NCBI RefSeq assembly: GCF_001014615.2
Contig: NZ_LBCQ02000007.1
Span: forward strand, 62,001-126,000
Reading direction: 5' to 3'
DNA: 64,000 nucleotides
Origin: Aquamicrobium sp. LC103
Lineage (GTDB): Bacteria; Pseudomonadota; Alphaproteobacteria; Rhizobiales; Rhizobiaceae
A model generated the notes under the pieces. It saw only the letters and a list, made by a program, of their open reading frames with translations, ran no database searches and had not been told where the DNA came from. Positions 17,839 to 25,828 of the stretch are shown piece by piece (position 1 is the first letter of the stretch; the number at the start of each line of letters is the position of its first letter). Both the position numbers and the translations under genes were made by a program.

Positions 17839-19559
17839 TGGGGCACCGGCAATTCCATGGCCTTGGACCTGAATGTCTCCGGTGGACCGATCTGGTCGAC
17901 CTTTCCGGATTTCAGAACAAGCACGTTGTCGACGATGTTGAGAACGGCGGGCTGATGCGTGATCACCACGATCGCCGTGCCCTGCGCCTTCATGACGAAC
18001 AGCGCCTTGCTCAGCGCGCTTTCGCCCGCCACGTCCAGATGCGCGTTGGGCTCGTCCAGAACGAGCAGCTTCGGCCGGCCGAGCAGCGCCCTTGCCAGGC
18101 CGATGCGCTGGCGCTGGCCGCCTGAAAGGCCGAGGCCTCCCGGTCCGAGCATCGTGTCGTACTGTTTCGGCAGTTCCAGTATCATCTCATGGATGCCCGC
18201 GAGGGTCGCCGCTTCGATCACCTGGTCGATGGAGGTCTCGCCGAAGCGCGAGATGTTTTCGCGAACGGTGCCGGCAAACAGTCCGACGTCCTGGGGCAGA
18301 TAGCCCGTGATGCGGCCGAATTCAGCCGGTTCCCAATGCGCGTAGTTCAGCCCGCCGAACCAGATTTCGCCCTCGGAGGGCTGCAGGGCGCCGATCAGCA
18401 GCTTGGCGAGCGTGCTTTTGCCGGAGCCGCTCGGACCGACGATCCCGAGCGCCTCGCCTTCGCCGATCTTGAACGATATTTCGTCGAGCACGGGCTTGGA
18501 CCGTCCCGACACGTTGTAGGAAAGCTCCTTCACGTCCAGCGCGGTCTGGGTGACGGGAACGATGGTCTTCAGATCGGCCGCCGGATTCTCGTTGAGGATA
18601 TCCCTGACCCGCCTGTAGCCGATGCGCGCCGCTGCCGCCTGCTTCCAGGCCGCCACCGATTGCTCGACGGGCACGAGCGCCCGGCCCATGATGATGCTGG
18701 CCGCGAAGATCGTTGCCGGCATGATGATGTGATCGATGGCCAGCCACGCGCCGGCGCCCAGCATCAGCGACTGGAGCAGCAGCCTGGCAAACCTGATGCC
18801 GGCGGAGACGAGCGCGTTGCGATCGCTCGCGAAAGCCTGCCGCAGAAGCATGCCGGCGCGGCTGCCTTGCCAGTGACGTTCGACCGCGGACTGCATGCCC
18901 ATGGCCCGGATGACGTCCGCATGCTGCATGATGTTCTCCGTAAAGGCGAACGATCGTCGTGCAGCGGTCTGCGCATCCTCCATCGGCTTTCTGGTTATGA
19001 ACTCGTTTATGAAGGCGAGCCCCAGCAGGATCGCGGCGCCGATCGTCGCCACGATGCCCAGAACCGGATGGATGAAATAGAGAATGGCGAGATAGATCGG
19101 GATCCAGGGCAGATCGAACGCGAAATAGATGCCGGGTCCCGTGATGAAGGTGCGAAACTCGTCCAGTTCCCGCAAGGGCTGGGCCCCGAGGGAATAGCCC
19201 TGCCTCGACGATTTCTGGACCAGCGCGGAAAAGAGCCGGCCGGCCAGCTTCTGGTCGAGCAGGATCCCGCACCGTATCAGCATTTGCGTGCGCGCCGCGT
19301 CCAGCACGGCCATGACGAGCAGCGCGACGACAAGGATGAGGGTGAGCAGGGCGAGCGTGGGAACGCTCTCGCTCACAAGCACGCGATTGTAGACCTGCAT
19401 CAGATACAGCGGCGAGCTGAGATAGAGCAGGTTGATGGCGCTCGAAAAGACGCCGACGATGAGGAAATGCAGGCGAAGGGATCTTATCGCCGTGCTGATC
19501 TCGCTCTCCGCCTTCCTTTGAGCGGGACGAAACAATGCGGTCGCGTCAGCCACGGACAT
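17835..19559 (-). CDS. Type I secretion ABC transporter, PrsD/HlyB class without peptidase domain
   Basis: 574 residues from ATG 19559; an in-frame GTG at 19625 is an alternative, and neither has a good ribosome site. Six-helix exporter domain at about 30-300, then an ATPase with Walker A GPSGSGKST, signature LSGGQRQRIGLARAL, Walker B KLLVLDEP and a following H-loop VVITHQP. There is no N-terminal C39 peptidase, so substrates should be exported with an uncleaved C-terminal signal rather than a double-glycine leader. It lies after the Gly-rich small protein gene and overlaps the fusion protein gene by 4 bases. Likely substrates are the two flanking repeat or Gly-rich proteins. Confidence 0.92.
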   Translation of the reverse strand: MSVADATALFRPAQRKAESEISTAIRSLRLHFLIVGVFSSAINLLYLSSPLYLMQVYNRVLVSESVPTLALLTLILVVALLVMAVLDAARTQMLIRCGILLDQKLAGRLFSALVQKSSRQGYSLGAQPLRELDEFRTFITGPGIYFAFDLPWIPIYLAILYFIHPVLGIVATIGAAILLGLAFINEFITRKPMEDAQTAARRSFAFTENIMQHADVIRAMGMQSAVERHWQGSRAGMLLRQAFASDRNALVSAGIRFARLLLQSLMLGAGAWLAIDHIIMPATIFAASIIMGRALVPVEQSVAAWKQAAAARIGYRRVRDILNENPAADLKTIVPVTQTALDVKELSYNVSGRSKPVLDEISFKIGEGEALGIVGPSGSGKSTLAKLLIGALQPSEGEIWFGGLNYAHWEPAEFGRITGYLPQDVGLFAGTVRENISRFGETSIDQVIEAATLAGIHEMILELPKQYDTMLGPGGLGLSGGQRQRIGLARALLGRPKLLVLDEPNAHLDVAGESALSKALFVMKAQGTAIVVITHQPAVLNIVDNVLVLKSGKVDQIGPPETFRSKAMELPVPQ

Positions 19560-19647
19560 CAGGCAGCCCAGCCTGTCTTGATTGAATGCAAATCGAGGAA
19601 GCCCGCCAGAACCCGTTCTTTCCACCGACTTGATTTGCTTCGATTAG

Positions 19648-19682
19648 CGCCTCGGGAATGCGCGTGCGTCATCCCCGAGGCG
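19648..19682 (-). promoter_or_regulatory. Intercistronic stem-loop between the Gly-rich gene and the exporter genes
   Basis: CGCCTCGGG and CCCGAGGCG form a 9-base-pair stem around a 17-base loop, 14 bases beyond the stop of the small Gly-rich gene. There is no T-tract on the minus strand, so partial termination or mRNA end protection is more likely than full termination. Such an element would give more substrate mRNA than exporter mRNA. Confidence 0.5.
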
Positions 19683-19696
19683 TATGGTCTGTGAAG

Positions 19697-20077
19697 TTAG
19701 CCGAGCAGGCCACCCTCGCCACCGAGAACGCCGCCGAGCAGGCCGCCATCGGTGCCGAGCAGGCCGTCGGCGGTTCCGAGAACGTTGTCGACGAGGCCTT
19801 CGAGGCCCAGGCCTCTGCCTTCACCGAGATTATGGATCAGGCTGCCAGGACCGACGATGTCGTCATAGACGTCTCTGACGGCGCCGGTGAGGTCGCCGCT
19901 TTCCAGTCCGGTGATGAGATCGTCGGTCAGGCCTTTTCCGCCGATCAAATTACCGATTGCCGTGTGGCCATCGGTCGAACCCGGCGAAAGCGCCTCCGCT
20001 ACGCCGTTAACGGCATCGTTGGCGCCCCTAAGGATGGAGCCCACTCCTCCAAGCAATCCAGTCAATCCACCAAGCAT
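19697..20077 (-). CDS. Small Gly/Leu-rich acidic protein, candidate type I secretion substrate
   Basis: 126 residues of no recognised family. GAGGAGA lies 8 bases before the ATG. The composition is dominated by Gly, Leu and Asp, with no Cys, Trp or Tyr clusters apart from DVYDD. There are hydrophobic glycine-rich ends: MLGGLTGLLGGVGSIL at the start and GLLGTDGGLLGGVLGG before the stop. It lacks a Sec signal peptide. It is the first gene of the operon that continues with an ABC exporter, fusion protein and repeat protein, so an exported, self-assembling or biofilm-type protein is plausible. Its GLLG motifs echo the GLLPG motif of the 14-residue repeat protein at the other end of the operon. 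Confidence 0.65.
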   Translation of the reverse strand: MLGGLTGLLGGVGSILRGANDAVNGVAEALSPGSTDGHTAIGNLIGGKGLTDDLITGLESGDLTGAVRDVYDDIVGPGSLIHNLGEGRGLGLEGLVDNVLGTADGLLGTDGGLLGGVLGGEGGLLG

Positions 20078-20622
20078 TTGAGTCTCTCCTCATTTCCGAT
20101 GGTCATGGTCGACCATCTTTACCAGCAGTTGAGCGCGTTAATAATTACATGCAAAACGATCAAGCGCAATATTGACAAACAAGAGAATGAGAAAGAGATT
20201 TCTTCCACATGATAGACAACAATAAAATTGTAATTTAGTTTCATCTAATATTAATTTTGCTAATGAATTTAAAGCGTGCATATTAAGGTTCAGCAGATTT
20301 TGAACTGTGCTTTTCTGAAACATGATTCTGGAAGGGACGAGGAGGAATCCACGAATATTTTACGTAGCCGCGGATCGCCTTTTATCCTGGACGAGGCGGG
20401 ATAGGGCCATCGCCGGCGGAGTGCTGGGCCGGCATATCGGACAGGAGTGCGCGGCCGGCGAGAACAATCGCCGACCATGGGAATTCGACCGATCCCGGGG
20501 GTGGGATTCCGAGGCCTGATGTGTATGTGTGCGCTTGGGCCCATCGCTTCCGGCGAAGGGGAAGCCGCCGGAAAGGTACGCACCCGTCGCCAACCCGCTC
20601 CGTATAAGCCGATCAGAGAGCT
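20078..20622. promoter_or_regulatory. AT-rich divergent control region of the secretion and glycosyltransferase operons
   Basis: This 545-base gap separates the minus-strand secretion operon from the plus-strand TPR glycosyltransferase. Bases 20130-20340 are strikingly AT-rich (runs such as AATATTAATTTTGC) against a GC-rich background. A perfect 12-base palindrome ATGGTCGACCAT is at 20105-20116, about 28 bases before the Gly-rich gene start. I see no convincing conserved gene; the short frames here have no recognisable features. Such AT islands are typical sites for MucR/Ros- or H-NS-like control of rhizobial surface genes, which is inference. Confidence 0.55.
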
Positions 20623-23070
20623 ATGAAGATCATAATAGCAAATGATACGACGGATGAGGAACGCTACGGTTCCTTTGCGGCGATGAATGCGCTTCGAATA
20701 GGTTTGAGCGAGCACGCCATAGTCGGCGTTTTACACAAAGCCCAACTTAACTACGATCAGTTGGGCAACAGGCTGGTGGACGGCGAACATCTCGCCCGCC
20801 TGTTGAAGGGTTCGGACATTCTGCTGATCAACGGCGAGGATGCTTTTCTTTCGGCGCGATCGCCCGAGCTGGAATGCCTTGTCGACCTGGCGATCGAGAA
20901 CTCCGTTCCGTTTGCGCTCATAAATTCGGTCTTTCGAGACTATGCGTTTTTTGCCGATCGACTGAAGCGGGCGGAATTCCTGACGCTTCGCGACGACCGA
21001 TCCGTTGACGAGGCGAAGGCGGCGGGCCTGCCCGCCATGCGTTGTGCCGACGCCGCCTTGTATGCCGCCTTCGATCCTCCCGCGCCGCCGGCAAGGCCCT
21101 CCGGTACCGTGGTGGCCGACTGGCATCGGCAGGCTCGTGGCGAACGCAGGCTTGTGCGGGAAGTGCTTGCCAAGGGCGGAGCATTCCTGCCTTTCACGGG
21201 CAGGCACACGCTCACCGAATGGCCGGCCTTGCTCAATCTGCTTGGCCAGTACGAATATTCCGTTTGCGGAGGCAGCCGCGGAATTCTCTTTTCGGTGCTG
21301 GCGGGCAACAATGTCCGCTTCCTCGATTGCGATGAAGACGAGATCGCGCAACTGGCGATCGAGCTCGGCCTCGCCCATCGCCGTCTTGAGCCCGATATGC
21401 CGTTCGAAGACGCCGGGCTATCGGCGGTTCGCGATATCGAGCAGGCGAGGGAGATTCTGCTGTCCTGGCAAAATGATCCCCGCCTCCATCCGCTCGCGCC
21501 GCTCGGGCAGGCGGTCGTAAGCGCCGTTACTGCGGGCAAGGTCGATGGCGACGACGAGGCAACGGGTAATTCGGGCGTCGAACATCTTCCACGAGAGAAA
21601 AACGTTTCGCTGTCCAGGATTGCCGCCGACGAAGTCGTCCTCGCGGTTAAAAGCAAGAAAAGCCCAAAATACATCAGGAGCTTGATTTCGAGCCTTGATA
21701 ACAGCCGTATCAATCAGGCCTTCGAACTGTGCTTGCAGGAAAGCGCGTTTGACGCGTGCCTGTACTTTATAAGAGTGCTTTTTGAAAAGGATGAGCTGCA
21801 CGACGCCAATTCGTTGATCGTGCGGCTGCTTCGAAAGAAGCCCGATCTGCCCGGCGGCAATGCACTCGCCGGCGCCATTGCGTTCCATCTCGGCGATTCT
21901 GCCCTGGCGGCGACATATTATGAAATGGCCGATGCGGTGGGCGAACTCGACGGGCGTTCCCTCGCGAACTTTGCCCGCGCGGCCGGGCGCATGGGGCTTC
22001 ATCATGAGAAGTCTACAATTTTCGAGAGATCGATTCATCTCCGCGGCCGGACGAAACCGATGCTCGTGGAACTGGTCAGATCAATGGCGGCGGCCGGGAA
22101 CCCGATGGAGGCGCGGTCGCTGGCCGAGGAGGTTGCCGCCGCCGACACGTCGGATCTCGCTCCTCAGCAGGAGGTGGATCTGGGGAACCTGCTCACCGCG
22201 ACGGGAAGTTTCGCGGACGGATTCAGGCTGATGGCCGCCGGGTGGCGGCGCGGCAGCACCCAGTTCCAGACCGTTCTCGAACAGCGGCACGTCACTTCCG
22301 CGCCCGAGGAATACCTGTTCGTTCCCGAGGAGATCGGGGTCGGCTCGGCCGTTCTGTCGAGCTGCTTTCTCGATTCGCGGGAAACCGGAAGGCCGACCAC
22401 CCTCGTGATCGATCGCCGGCTCCACGGCATTTTCGGGCGTTCCTTCCCGGAACTGCGCACCATCGACATGCATGCGTTTTTGGAAAGTGACGAGCGGGGT
22501 GTCTGCACCGACCTCTTCACCTGGATCGGATCGCGCGCGACCGTCGCGGATATCGGATCGAAGAGCGCGAGGCTCATTCCGGATCCAGTGAAGGTCGAGC
22601 TTGTCAGGGAAAAATATAGGAGGCGCTTTCCCGGCAGGAAACTCACAGGTTTTACCTGGTTTACGCCTAACCCCAGGAGCGGGCCGTCGCGGAACATTCC
22701 AATCAGCGAGATCAGGCGGATAATCGACGAGAAGCCTGATGCGACATGGATAAGCTTGCAGCCCGTGCTGGCTTATGCGGGCCGCGCCATCGCGACCTTC
22801 GACCGGCCGAACGTCTTCGTGGATACCGAAATCGATCCGATCGGCGACATCGAAATGCAGATCGCGCAGATCGCCGCGCTGGACGAGGTTCGTTCGATTG
22901 ATTGTTCGGCGGCTCTCTTCGCGGGCGCCATAGGGAAGAGCACCGAGTGCTATTTGAATTATCCGCCAATATGGCAATGGCCGCGGATGGCCTCGTGGCA
23001 CGAAACGGTAAATTGCGTTCCGCCCTCCAGTGCGCGCTCGCCGTACAGGGAAGATCCCCGTACGGCATGA
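20623..23070 (+). CDS. Fusion of pyruvyltransferase-like domain, TPR region and GT-B glycosyltransferase-like domain
   Basis: 815 residues. Residues 1-270 resemble the polysaccharide pyruvyl transferase fold (DILLINGEDAFLSARS, VPFALINSVFRDYAFF, YEYSVCGGSRGILFSVLAGN). Residues about 330-560 are helical TPR-like (ANSLIVRLLRKKPDLPGGNA, LGDSALAATYYEMADAVGEL). Residues 560-800 match the C-terminal pattern of TPR-containing glycosyltransferases of the GT9/GT41-like kind: FTWFTPNPRSGPSRNIPISE, WISLQPVLAY, and EIDPIGDIEMQIAQIAALDE leading to IDCSAALFAGAIGKSTECYL. The usual last segment after PPIWQW is poorly conserved here. It probably modifies the same glycan or secreted protein as the neighbouring minus-strand genes. 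Divergent from the secretion operon. Confidence 0.65.
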   Translation: MKIIIANDTTDEERYGSFAAMNALRIGLSEHAIVGVLHKAQLNYDQLGNRLVDGEHLARLLKGSDILLINGEDAFLSARSPELECLVDLAIENSVPFALINSVFRDYAFFADRLKRAEFLTLRDDRSVDEAKAAGLPAMRCADAALYAAFDPPAPPARPSGTVVADWHRQARGERRLVREVLAKGGAFLPFTGRHTLTEWPALLNLLGQYEYSVCGGSRGILFSVLAGNNVRFLDCDEDEIAQLAIELGLAHRRLEPDMPFEDAGLSAVRDIEQAREILLSWQNDPRLHPLAPLGQAVVSAVTAGKVDGDDEATGNSGVEHLPREKNVSLSRIAADEVVLAVKSKKSPKYIRSLISSLDNSRINQAFELCLQESAFDACLYFIRVLFEKDELHDANSLIVRLLRKKPDLPGGNALAGAIAFHLGDSALAATYYEMADAVGELDGRSLANFARAAGRMGLHHEKSTIFERSIHLRGRTKPMLVELVRSMAAAGNPMEARSLAEEVAAADTSDLAPQQEVDLGNLLTATGSFADGFRLMAAGWRRGSTQFQTVLEQRHVTSAPEEYLFVPEEIGVGSAVLSSCFLDSRETGRPTTLVIDRRLHGIFGRSFPELRTIDMHAFLESDERGVCTDLFTWIGSRATVADIGSKSARLIPDPVKVELVREKYRRRFPGRKLTGFTWFTPNPRSGPSRNIPISEIRRIIDEKPDATWISLQPVLAYAGRAIATFDRPNVFVDTEIDPIGDIEMQIAQIAALDEVRSIDCSAALFAGAIGKSTECYLNYPPIWQWPRMASWHETVNCVPPSSARSPYREDPRTA

Positions 23071-23188
23071 ACATTTTGAAAGCGGCGATTCAGAATGCGC
23101 AGAGGATATTTTTCGGAATGGCATCACACCGCTTGACCAAAAAATTCCGCTAACCTATTGAGGCCCCGTAGAACGCCGCCTGCGGCGA

Positions 23189-23262
23189 GGCCTCGTGGCG
23201 GAGTGGTTACGCAGAGGACTGCAAATCCTTGCACCCCGGTTCGATTCCGGGCGAGGCCTCCA
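23189..23262 (+). tRNA. tRNA-Cys (GCA)
   Basis: Cloverleaf with acceptor GGCCTCG/CGAGGCC, anticodon stem GAGGA/TCCTT with loop CTGCAAA (anticodon GCA), T arm CCCGG-TTCGATT-CCGGG and encoded CCA at 23260-23262. It bounds the accessory block on the right; core genes resume about 100 bases downstream. Confidence 0.97.
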
Positions 23263-23363
23263 ATCTGCCGCGCCATGGGCGTCGTGTTCTACCCGGCTTT
23301 GGACCGCGCACATGCGCCCGTCCGGCCCGGCCTTGGATCGCGCACGCACCATCGGGTTGAGAC

Positions 23364-24038
23364 ATGACCGCAGATTTCCAGCAACTCCGCATCAAGATGG
23401 TCGATGGCCAATTGCGCACGACCGACGTGACCAACATCGCGCTGCAGGACGCCATGCTGGCGGTGCCGCGCGAGGAGTTCGTCTCGGCCGGCAAGCGCGA
23501 CCTCGCCTATATCGACGAGGATCTGGAAATCCTGCCGGCGCGCGACGGCATGCCGCCGCGTTTCCTGATGGAACCTTCTCCGTTTGCCCGTCTCGTCCAG
23601 CTCGCGGACGTCACCTCCGCCGATTTCGTGCTCGATGTGGGCTGCGGCACCGGATATTCCTCAGCCGTTCTGTCGCGGCTGGCGGGCTCCGTGGTGGCTC
23701 TCGAAAGCGAGGCCGCGCTCGCCGAATCGGCCGCCGCCACGCTGGAGCGGCTCGGCTGCGACAATGTTGCGGTCACGCAGGGCGCGCTTTCCGCCGGATA
23801 CCCCGGCGAGGCGCCTTTCGACGTGATTCTCATAAACGGGGCGGTGGACCAGGTCCCCCAGGAGCTTCTTGCGCAGCTCAAGGACGGCGGGCGCCTCGTC
23901 GCGATCGTCGGCACGGGCAATGCCGGTCGCGCCATGATCTTCGTGCGCGAGGGCGAACTCTTTTCCAGCCGCACGGTCTTCAACGCGGCGGTGAAGCCGC
24001 TCGCGGAATTCCGTCGCCAGCCCGAATTCGAATTCTAG
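23364..24038 (+). CDS. Protein-L-isoaspartate O-methyltransferase family protein (divergent paralogue)
   Basis: 224 residues. Starts with QQLRIKMVDGQLRTTDVTN and VPREEFVSAGKRDLAYIDED, as in the PIMT family, and keeps the SAM motif FVLDVGCGTGYSSAVLSRL. The segment where true PIMT enzymes carry the Gly-Gln-Thr-Ile-Ser-Gln substrate motif reads GMPPRFLMEPSPFARL instead, so isoaspartate repair is doubtful. A second, more canonical Pcm is at 52004. The order PIMT-like, tolC, popZ, valS is a common rhizobial arrangement. Confidence 0.8.
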   Translation: MTADFQQLRIKMVDGQLRTTDVTNIALQDAMLAVPREEFVSAGKRDLAYIDEDLEILPARDGMPPRFLMEPSPFARLVQLADVTSADFVLDVGCGTGYSSAVLSRLAGSVVALESEAALAESAAATLERLGCDNVAVTQGALSAGYPGEAPFDVILINGAVDQVPQELLAQLKDGGRLVAIVGTGNAGRAMIFVREGELFSSRTVFNAAVKPLAEFRRQPEFEF

Positions 24039-24247
24039 CGTCGGAGTGCCGGGGCGGGGCGCGCAAAAAATTCTGAAATGTTACCAATGTGTAACTCCCT
24101 CGGCGCGACTTTTGATGTAACGTCCCCCTCGATTTGTCAGGCTTAAGTGTGCATTCGTGCGGCATTGAGCCTTCGCCGTTGATTCGGCTAGATTTTCAAT
24201 TCGGCGCGCCGCGAGAGGCGGTGCGGCCGAAAGTAGAGAGGTGGATC

Positions 24248-25639
24248 GTGTCGCTTGTTCGCAAGAATCTTCTGGCAGCGGTGGTTTTGGCAGCGACGGT
24301 GTCCATCCCGGCCCTCGCTTCCGCCGAGACCATTCAAGGCGCGATGGCCAAGGCGTATTCCAACAATGCCAGCCTGAACGCCGAGCGCGCCGGCGTGCGC
24401 GCCACCGACGAAGGCGTGCCGCTGGCGAAGTCGGGCTGGAGGCCGATAATCGCCGGCTCGGGGAGTGCCAGCTACGCATCGCAAGGCACATCGCAAAGCA
24501 GCAACCAGATCACCACCGGTTCCTTCGGCGTGCAGATCCAGCAATCCCTGTTCGATGGATTTCAGACGCTGAACAACGTGCGCGCGGCGGAAGCCCGCGT
24601 CAGAGCTTCCAATGAAAGCCTGCGCAACACGACGCAGGACATCCTGTTCAACGCCGCCAGCGCCTATGTGGATGTGATCCGCGACCGGCAGATCGCGGTG
24701 TTTCGCGAGCGCAACCTCGACTTCCTCGGCGAGCAGGTGAGGGCGGCGCGCTCCCGCTTCGAAGTGGGCGAGGGCACGCGCACCGACGTGGCGCAGGCTG
24801 AGGCGCAGCAGGCCGCCGCCGTCGCGCAGTTGAGCGCGGCACGGGCGCAGGCGCGCGCGACCGCCGCCCAATACCGCCAGATCGTCGGCGACGAGCCCGG
24901 CAACCTCTCCCCCGCCAGCGCCGTGGGTAAGTTTTTGCCCAAAAGTATCGAGAACGCGGTCGCCGCGGGGCTTGGCGAGCATCCCGCGATCATCGCCACG
25001 CAGCATCTGGTCGATGCGGCCGGCTTCGTCGTGAAGGCTGCTGAAGGCCAGATGCTTCCGCAGGTGACCGCGCAGGCCGGTGTTTCGAGGTCGTACCGCG
25101 AAACCGCCGGCACGGCGCTGCCCGGCGTGAGTGGCAGCGACGGCTGGTCGGACACCGCTTCGGTCGGCCTCAACCTGACCGTTCCGATCTACCAGGGCGG
25201 TCGGACCTCGGCGCAGGTGCGCCAGAACAAGGAATTGCTGGGCCAGGCCCGCATCCAGGTTGACGTGACGCGCGACCAGGTGCGCCAGGCCGTCACTTCC
25301 GCCTGGACGCAATATGTCGCCGCGCGCGAAGTGGTCGCGGCCAACCGCGAACTGGTCTCGGCTGCTCAACTCGCCCTCAACGGCGTGATCGAGGAGCGCA
25401 ATGTCGGCCAGCGCACGACGCTTGACGTGCTCAACGCCCAGGCCGACGTCATCACCGCGCAGATCAACGTCGCGAGCGCGGAGCGCGACGTGGTCGCGGC
25501 GAGCTACGCCATCCTTTCCGCCATGGGCAGGCTAGCGCCCAGCCGGCTGGGCCTCGCTGTCGCGGAATACCAGCCTCGCGAGCATTACGACGCAGTGCGC
25601 GACAAGTGGATCGGCACCCGCACGCCCGACGGGCGCTGA
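24248..25639 (+). CDS. tolC: TolC-family outer membrane efflux/secretion channel
   Basis: 463 residues from GTG 24248, chosen because GAGAGG sits 6-8 bases upstream and the signal peptide begins directly (SLVRKNLLAAVVLAATVSIP, cleavage after ALASA). Mature protein starts with ETIQGAMAKAYSNNASLNAE, the classic TolC repeat. Two OEP domains with long helices follow, including the DVAQAEAQQAAAVAQLSAAR and TTLDVLNAQADVITAQINVA segments. It forms the trimeric outer-membrane tunnel for RND efflux pumps and type I secretion, and could serve the exporter encoded at 16.5-19.6 kb. A strong terminator follows. Confidence 0.93.
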   Translation: MSLVRKNLLAAVVLAATVSIPALASAETIQGAMAKAYSNNASLNAERAGVRATDEGVPLAKSGWRPIIAGSGSASYASQGTSQSSNQITTGSFGVQIQQSLFDGFQTLNNVRAAEARVRASNESLRNTTQDILFNAASAYVDVIRDRQIAVFRERNLDFLGEQVRAARSRFEVGEGTRTDVAQAEAQQAAAVAQLSAARAQARATAAQYRQIVGDEPGNLSPASAVGKFLPKSIENAVAAGLGEHPAIIATQHLVDAAGFVVKAAEGQMLPQVTAQAGVSRSYRETAGTALPGVSGSDGWSDTASVGLNLTVPIYQGGRTSAQVRQNKELLGQARIQVDVTRDQVRQAVTSAWTQYVAAREVVAANRELVSAAQLALNGVIEERNVGQRTTLDVLNAQADVITAQINVASAERDVVAASYAILSAMGRLAPSRLGLAVAEYQPREHYDAVRDKWIGTRTPDGR

Positions 25640-25667
25640 GCGCGACGTCTCATCGAAACGGCTACGG

Positions 25668-25694
25668 ACGCACCCTTCGGGGTGCGTTTTCGTT
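25668..25694 (+). terminator. Intrinsic terminator after tolC
   Basis: ACGCACCC, loop TTCG, GGGTGCGT, then TTTCGTTTT: an 8-base-pair stem with a UUCG tetraloop and a U-rich tail, 29 bases after the tolC stop. Confidence 0.9.
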
Positions 25695-25828
25695 TTCGGC
25701 CAAAGCTGTGCGAAACCGGGGCAATCACCGTTGGGGGATTCTCTCTTGTCGCGGCGTCGGTTAGCCTAGTGATTGATTCGGCAGGTCGATGGGGCTTCCT
25801 GCCAGCGAAGGTCACAAGAGGCGGCACA

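Noticed and set aside
19697-20077. Gly-rich protein as a canonical RTX toxin
   Set aside because: No GGxGxDxUx nonapeptide series is present; only general Gly/Asp richness.
11467-23262. Prophage or integrative element using the tRNA genes as attachment sites
   Set aside because: No integrase, transposase or phage gene, and no repeated tRNA 3' end was seen in the window.
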